Source: Lunularia cruciata
Lineage: Eukaryota; Streptophyta; Marchantiopsida; Lunulariales; Lunulariaceae
Reading direction: 5' to 3'
Assembly (NCBI GenBank): GCA_948567375.1
Contig: OX419762.1
Span: forward strand, 9,616,001-9,680,000
DNA: 64,000 bases
A program made the translations under genes and the position numbers. The number at the start of each line of letters is the position of its first letter. The first letter of the stretch is position 1. A model generated the notes under the pieces. The model had not been told where the DNA came from, did not search any database, and was given only the letters and a program-made list of their open reading frames with translations. Of the stretch, positions 58,741-64,000 are shown one piece after another.

Positions 58741-60870
58741 ATTGTCAACATCATACACTATAGAAGTACAACTCACACATAAGTCATACATGAACTCTAA
58801 AGTGCCACAATAATCAGTTCACTCTTCCACTCAAATCAGATTTGAACTCAATTCTCCACTCAAGAATTTGCCAACATTGGGCATTTTTGGGCATTGATTA
58901 CAGTCAAGTGTAATACTCCGAGGACAAGAGAAGAGAGAAAACACAGATTGTACACTCAAACATTCAATGCCCCAAGGGAGCACCTTCTCTTTATTATATA
59001 GACAAAGAGGATCTACTCCAAGGAAGCTCCACCATAGGATTAGGGACACAGATAGTTGATATGTCAGCAAGCTCCACCCTTGGATTACTTACTTGGATGG
59101 ATGACCTGTCTGGTCTAGGTCCTATCTGGTTGGTCAAACAAGCTTTGACCGGAGGGAATCTTTTAGGGGATCTTCCTGTAGGAATCTCAAAATCACATGA
59201 GTAAGGTACTGTTGGAAAGCTCTCAACGAGACAAAGCAGTGGGGAGGGAAGGCCAGCCTTTCCTTCATTTGTGGAGGGGGGGGATTCTGCACATTTTTTA
59301 GGCCTAATTCATCCGTTCAGGCCTCTAAAATTGCCTTCAAAGATTTCGGGCATATTTCGATTCCTACTCTATTAGTAGAAGTCCTCTTTTGGTGATACCT
59401 CTTTCTGATCTGTTTAGTCCATCATGTGTAAAATCCTTCCAGATGTTACCAAACCAATTCTCACCTTTAAATCATATGTCTAGCTATTAGTTCTAAGGTT
59501 CTCAAGTTTATTTCAGTTTCTGCTCTATTAATAGAAGTACTCTTTTGGTGATACTTCTATCTGATCTATTTTAACCATCATGTATAACATCATTCTAGAT
59601 GTTACCAAACCAAATTTCACATCTAGATCATATGGCTAATCCTTGGTATTACATCAAGCCACACCCAATCTAGCTAAGAGATTTCAGGTGATGCTCGTTG
59701 GCCTCTATCCACCATAGCCACAAACTTTGATCAGTAGCCCTAACATGAAATATGGCTGACATCAAGTAGTCCATGAGCAACTAACAAAATACCTATGACT
59801 CCCAACACTACCACTCCAATATCCAAGCAAACTAACTTTAGCGCTACAAATGTTGTTATAACTATTGTGTGTATATACATTGTTACACAACATTCATTGT
59901 TGTTGACATCATACACTATAAAATCACAACTCACATATAAGTTAAACATGAACTCTAAAGTGCCACAATTGCCTCCCTAGTTGGCAGTTAGGTCACTCTA
60001 ACTTCAGATAATCATCTACTCCAAATATGTGATGTACTCTATGGTGGGCCAAGATCATGAGGCCCAGTGCTATCTAGCCCCATCATTAGTTTCTTGTCTG
60101 CAATCAATATCACATAAAAGGTGAACTAGCTATAAGTCAAATACATCTAGGACATAACCATTGTTCTCAAGGAACCATTATGAGGAGAGGAGTCAAACAT
60201 GCCATATGCCATCTTCTTGAATAGCTATCACACACCAACATAGTAGTAGCTCCACTAGAAGGGCCACATAGCATACATTGCAAGCTTGCACATACAAGTG
60301 CAAAGCTTGGATCCATAGTGCCATCAATGTTTAAGAGGTGGTATGGTGCATAATTGAGCACATGATTCTTCCAAACAACACCATCATGTCTTTCCTTCAA
60401 GAGGACCCTAGAAGGCAAAACCTCTCACACTCTCAAGATAGTGTGGCTTGTCATAACATCAAGTGTCATCAATGCAATCTGCTATAGATATACATAGTCA
60501 TTGAGATGAAATTGATGGATCAAGGTAAATCTCCTCCTCCTTGAAGAGTAACATAACAGAAGGTATCCTTATGATGAGCAATCACTAAGTTCTCAAAGGC
60601 CATCAACATCACCCTTTGAAAGACCTCTACCTATTGAGGAAATGAACTCACCCATATGTTTGGATTATCCAAGTCCAAAACTATAGTAGCATCACAACAA
60701 ATGTCTATTTGTAAATTTGGATTTTGTTCATAGAGTAAAAGTTAAAGAGAAAAGGATGCTAAGGAGGCTTGTTTGTTGAACTAATAGCCCATGGCCAACC
60801 AGATAATTGGAGATCCCAATCTCCCAATTGGCTTCTCTGCAAATGATACTAAAGCAATCCTCTCTCAATC
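58741..60870 (-). pseudogene. PHD-type Ty3 retrotransposon relic E4
   Basis: Minus-strand sister of E2. Frame 60910-60728 reads ICREANWEIGISN, like the integrase end of E2. Frame 60418-60167 reads MPSRVLLKERHDGVVWKNHV, then CMLCGPSSGATTMLVCDSYS and RRWHMACLTP, a PHD-finger-like Cys/His array (about 60277-60199) with one expected Cys changed to Tyr. The 3' LTR appears to start at 59967 (TGTGGCACTTTAG after AGGGAGGCAA). It is split by a family-L solo LTR at 58909-59653. A second TGTGGCACTTTAG start lies at about 58808. Confidence 0.68.
58909..59653 (-). mobile_element. Solo LTR (family L), copy 4, with target-site duplication
   Basis: 745 bp on the minus strand, TGTAATACC at 59653 to GTATTACA at 58909, with a TATA box (58991-59000). 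TCAAG lies on both sides (58904-58908 and 59654-59658). The undisturbed paralogue of the site is at about 11440-11465 (TGATTTGACTTTAATCAATG), confirming insertion into a PHD-type Ty3 LTR. Confidence 0.93.
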
Positions 60871-60897
60871 TTTGTGAAGAAAGTCCAACATGCAATC

Positions 60898-61324
60898 TGT
60901 AAAAGACCAAAACCGAGGAGAGAAATAGGAGAATGGAAACTCACATTGGGACACTTGAATGAGGGAAAACTCCGAATGCCTAGCATGAGCTTTGGCTTTG
61001 GTATTTATAGGTAGTATACAAGGCCCTTGAGAAGCTTCTCAAGAAGCTTCCCCAAGCCGCTTTCTTAGAGTGCAAGCCAAGTTAACTAGGAAGCTTCTCA
61101 AGAAGCTTTCTTCTAGAAGCCGCCTACTTGGCGTGCAAGCTAAGCTAGTTGGAAGCTTCTAAAAGCTTCCTTCTAGAAGCTACTTACTTAAGGTGCAAGC
61201 TAAGCTAACTGGGAAGCTTCCCAAGAAGCTTCCTAGGTACTTCCGGAATATTCTAGGCTAATTTGTCTTATGTGCTACTTCGTGAGTCCGACTGACTTCG
61301 TCGCTAAACTCCATATTGTTACAT
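60898..61324 (-). mobile_element. 3' LTR of the chromodomain Ty3 element
   Basis: On the minus strand the polyprotein is followed by a polypurine tract (GGCAGGGGAATA, about 61325-61336) and then TGTAACAATATGG, a standard LTR start. The proposed end is TTTTACA at 60898, matching TGTAA as an inverted end; this boundary is approximate. A TATA box (CTATAAATAC, 61010-61001) sits inside, preceded by the tandem GAAGCTTC array. The 5' LTR is outside the window. Confidence 0.65.
61031..61235 (-). promoter_or_regulatory. Tandem GAAGCTTC / TTCTAGAA array (heat-shock-element-like) in LTR
   Basis: A ~60 bp unit repeats four times (starts at 61031, 61090, 61152, 61213). It holds six GAAGCTTC (61031, 61043, 61090, 61152, 61213, 61225) and two TTCTAGAA (61111, 61171). 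Both fit the alternating nGAAn/nTTCn rule of heat-shock elements. The array lies within about 20-230 bp upstream of the LTR TATA box, where an enhancer would act. Function is inferred only from the motif. Confidence 0.6.
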
Positions 61325-61377
61325 ATTCCCCTGCCGCTAGTTGGTGACGTCCTCGTCGCCAATGAAGCTTCCAATTC

Positions 61378-64000
61378 CTAGATGGCAGTTTGTGCATTGT
61401 GGAGGTGAGAAAGAGGTTCCCAAGTGGCATCATGAAGGGGATACCCTTTCCAAAGGACCTTGTACTCCGTATGTTGGCGATGGCCTCGTTGAATGTGGCG
61501 AAGCACAAGGATACGATCAACTTCGTACTCCTCATGATCAATGATAGAGATAGGAAGAGGGGGAGGTTGGACTCGAGAGGAAAAGGAAGAGGGGTTAGGA
61601 ACAAAGGGTTTCAACTTGGACACATGAAAGACAGGATGGATACGCATGTGACAAGGCAAGGCAAGACAATAAGCAACAGGAGAGACAATTTGGGTGATAT
61701 CAAAGGGTCCTATCCAATTAGGGGCAAGTTTATGAACTTGGGTATCAAGTGGGAGAGGGAGGTTACTAGAGGATAGCATGACTTTATCACCGACTTCAAA
61801 GGTGAGATCTCGACGATGGTGGTCCACATATTGTTTTTGGCAATTCTGAACAACAAGGAGGTGAGACTTGGCTTGTTGGAGAGATTGGGATATAGTGGTC
61901 AAGAATGTGGAAGTATGAGGAACTTGAGATGGAGAGGGAGCAAGAAGAGAATCTGGAACAAGCGGATCTTGGCCAAAATTGAGAAAGAAAGGAGAGAATC
62001 CGGTGCTTGCTTGTTTGGAATTGTTGTAGGCAAATTCGGCAGCGGCAAGACATTCATCCCAATTGGTATGGTGGACATTGACAAAGGCATGCAACATATC
62101 CTCCAATGTACGATTTGCACGTTTGGTTTGTCCATCAGTTTGGGGATGATAGGCCGTGGACAAAGCAAGCTTGGTGCCGAGTATCTGAAAGAGTGCTTGC
62201 CAAAACTTCTCTATAAAGTGAGGATCACGGTCAAAGATGAGTACACATGGCATTCCATGATGCTTGAAGACATTGTCAAAGTAGATTTGCGCTAAGGTTG
62301 GAGCATCCACGGTATCACATGTTGGTGCCAAGTGGATTTGCTTACTAAGCTAATCCACAAACACCACGATGGCGGTGTGTCCTTATTTTGTCTTTGGCAA
62401 GGATGTGATGAGATCCAAGCTCACATGCTCCCAACGAGCTGATGGAACGGCAAGCGGTTGAAGGAGTCCACCCGGCTTCTGGTTGTTGGCCTTGTTACGT
62501 TGGCAGCTCTCACACGATTGGACAAATTCTTGAACATCCCATTTCATGTTGGGCCACCACCATTGATGTTGGAGTGTACCCAAGGTCTTATCTACACCCA
62601 TGTGACCAACAATGGGTAAATCATGGGCTTCTTGAAGGCGCACAAGTCAAAGATCACCTTTGGCTGGAACATAGATCCGGTCCGCATGGAATAGAAGGCC
62701 TTCCTTGAAGGAGAAGGTGTTGTACTCCTTGTCATCTGTTGTTAGCCGACCATGTACCATTTGGAAGAAGGGATCTTGCTGTAGAGCTAACCAAAACTTG
62801 TTATGAATCTTGGGATCAATTGACACCGTCGTAATTGCTGCCACGATGAGAGGAAGAGACTTCAAATCAAGTCGTTGTGATAGAGCATCAGGGATGACAT
62901 GGAACTGACCTGGTTTGTACTCAAGTTTGATGTCAAACAATTGGAGTTACTCTTCCCATTGATGATGTTGACTCTTCATGTGCTCTAGGTGTAAGGTTTG
63001 CAACAAGGGCTTGTGATCAATTTGCATGATCACTTGTTTCCCCAAGAGATAATGCCTCCATACCTTGGTGGCATATACCACTGCAAGTTGTTCCCAATCT
63101 CGAGCAGAGTAATTTCTTTCAATTGTATTTAGTCGGTGAGACACAAAGGCAATAGGATGTAGTCCATCTGGAAATTCTTGTTGCAACACAGCTCCAATTG
63201 CAAAGTTAGAAGCATCAAAATCAACCACACAAGGTAGTTGAGGATCATATGGTTGAAGAATGGGTCTTGAAGACACCATATGCTTTAACTTCTGGAATGC
63301 TTCTTCATGCTTGGTGGTCCATTGGAAGCTCAAGTTCTTTCCCAAGAGGTCAGTCAATGGTGCAGCCACGTGAGCATAATAGTGGATGAACTGTCAGTAA
63401 AAACTGGCCAATCCATTGAATACTCGTACTTTGGTAGCATCCTTTGGAGTAGGCCAATCAGTAATGGCCTTGATCTTCTCTTTTTCCATCTTGATCCCCT
63501 CTGATGAGATCTTATGACCCAAGAAGATAATCTCCTTTTGCCAAAAAGCACACTTTGACTTCTTGCAGTAAAATTTCCACTGTCGTAGTCGTCTTAGGAC
63601 TTCTCGCACATGATTCCTATGTTCTGCCTCTATCCTACTATAGATTAAGATATCATCTAAGAAAACTACCACGGACTGATCCAATAGTCCCTCCAACACC
63701 CAATGCATCTGATCCATGAAGATTGCTAAAGCATTAGTGAGTCCAAAAGGTAGAACTCTCCACTCAAAATGTCTATACCTTGTGCAAAAGGTAGTCTTTT
63801 GCACGTCCTCTCCTTCAATAGGAATTTGCCAATAGCCGCTACAAAGATCTAGCTTGGAAAAGTAGCGTGCTCCACTTAATTGATCAAGTAGATCATCGAT
63901 CCGAGGCAAGGGATATGCATTCTTCACGGTTTGCTTGTTGAGCACACGGTAATCAATACAGAAACAAAGTCCTCCATCCTTCTTTGGAACAAATAGTACC
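61378..64000 (-). pseudogene. Ty3/gypsy chromovirus pol: RT, RNase H, integrase, chromodomain
   Basis: One frame from the window edge to 61378. RT: FVPKKDGG, DLCSGYWQIP, FLDDILIY with both palm Asp present. RNase H: DFDASNFAIG. Integrase: zinc region HMGVDKTLG...CESC, then SLDLITSLP and FDRDPHF. The position of the third catalytic residue reads QTDGQTKRAN, Lys for the usual Glu. The C-terminal chromodomain is YEVDRILVLR...YKVLWKGYPLHDATWEP. Premature stops at 63391-63393, 62944-62946, 62644-62646, about 62383 and 62352, and 61377 interrupt it, but no frameshift was seen, so it is fairly young. Gag and protease are beyond the window. Confidence 0.9.

Noticed and set aside
1-64000. Searched by eye for CRISPR arrays, rRNA, tRNA and bacterial operons
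   Set aside because: None seen; intron structure and element types are those of a plant nuclear genome. A tRNA scan was not possible, so an isolated tRNA could have been missed.

Overview
The window reads as nuclear DNA of a non-seed land plant, most likely a liverwort. It is AT-rich, has intron-split genes with GT-AG borders, and is mostly decayed retrotransposons. Two gene classes point to the lineage. One is an alpha/beta-hydrolase-NB-ARC-LRR immune receptor (HNL class, first described in Marchantia). The other is a microbial-type terpene synthase-like gene (MTPSL, known from non-seed plants). I cannot name the species; a fern, lycophyte or other bryophyte is not excluded. There is no sign of bacterial organisation: no operons, ribosome binding sites, CRISPR arrays or rRNA.

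Layout. 1-9.7 kb: two tandem copies of a ~5 kb block. Each holds a broken HNL (NB-ARC and LRR relics, minus strand), a 5'-truncated copy of a reverse-transcriptase element (here 'TE-X'), and the same ~730 bp solo LTR nested in TE-X. 9.7-14.6 kb: LTR-retrotransposon fragments with gag zinc knuckles. 14.6-16.9 kb: another LRR relic and a repeated flank. 17.2-23.3 kb, minus strand: the one apparently intact HNL gene, five phase-0 exons, about 1624 residues. 24.8-29 kb: repeats and AT-rich sequence without recognisable genes. 29-35.6 kb: a further HNL relic interrupted by a longer TE-X copy that still shows its RT. 35.7-41.2 kb: a Ty3-type integrase relic with a PHD-finger-like tail, a MULE transposase relic and a repeated flank. 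42.5-50.7 kb: two decayed Ty3/gypsy elements. 51.6-53.6 kb, minus strand: the MTPSL gene, four exons, with one frameshift. 53.8-58.7 kb: short tandem repeats and little else. 58.7-64 kb: a second PHD-type Ty3 relic split by a solo LTR, then a chromodomain Ty3 element with its 3' LTR, cut by the window end.

How it fits together. The NLR material forms a cluster on one strand with one surviving gene and several relics. Repeats flanking the intact gene, the relics and TE-X insertions suggest growth by unequal exchange. The intact HNL keeps all NB-ARC motifs but has lost the expected catalytic Ser and His of its hydrolase domain, which suggests a binding or sensor role rather than catalysis. The MTPSL would make a terpene from a prenyl diphosphate if its frame is intact in the real genome. 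All functional statements are inferences from motifs read by eye; no database search was possible.
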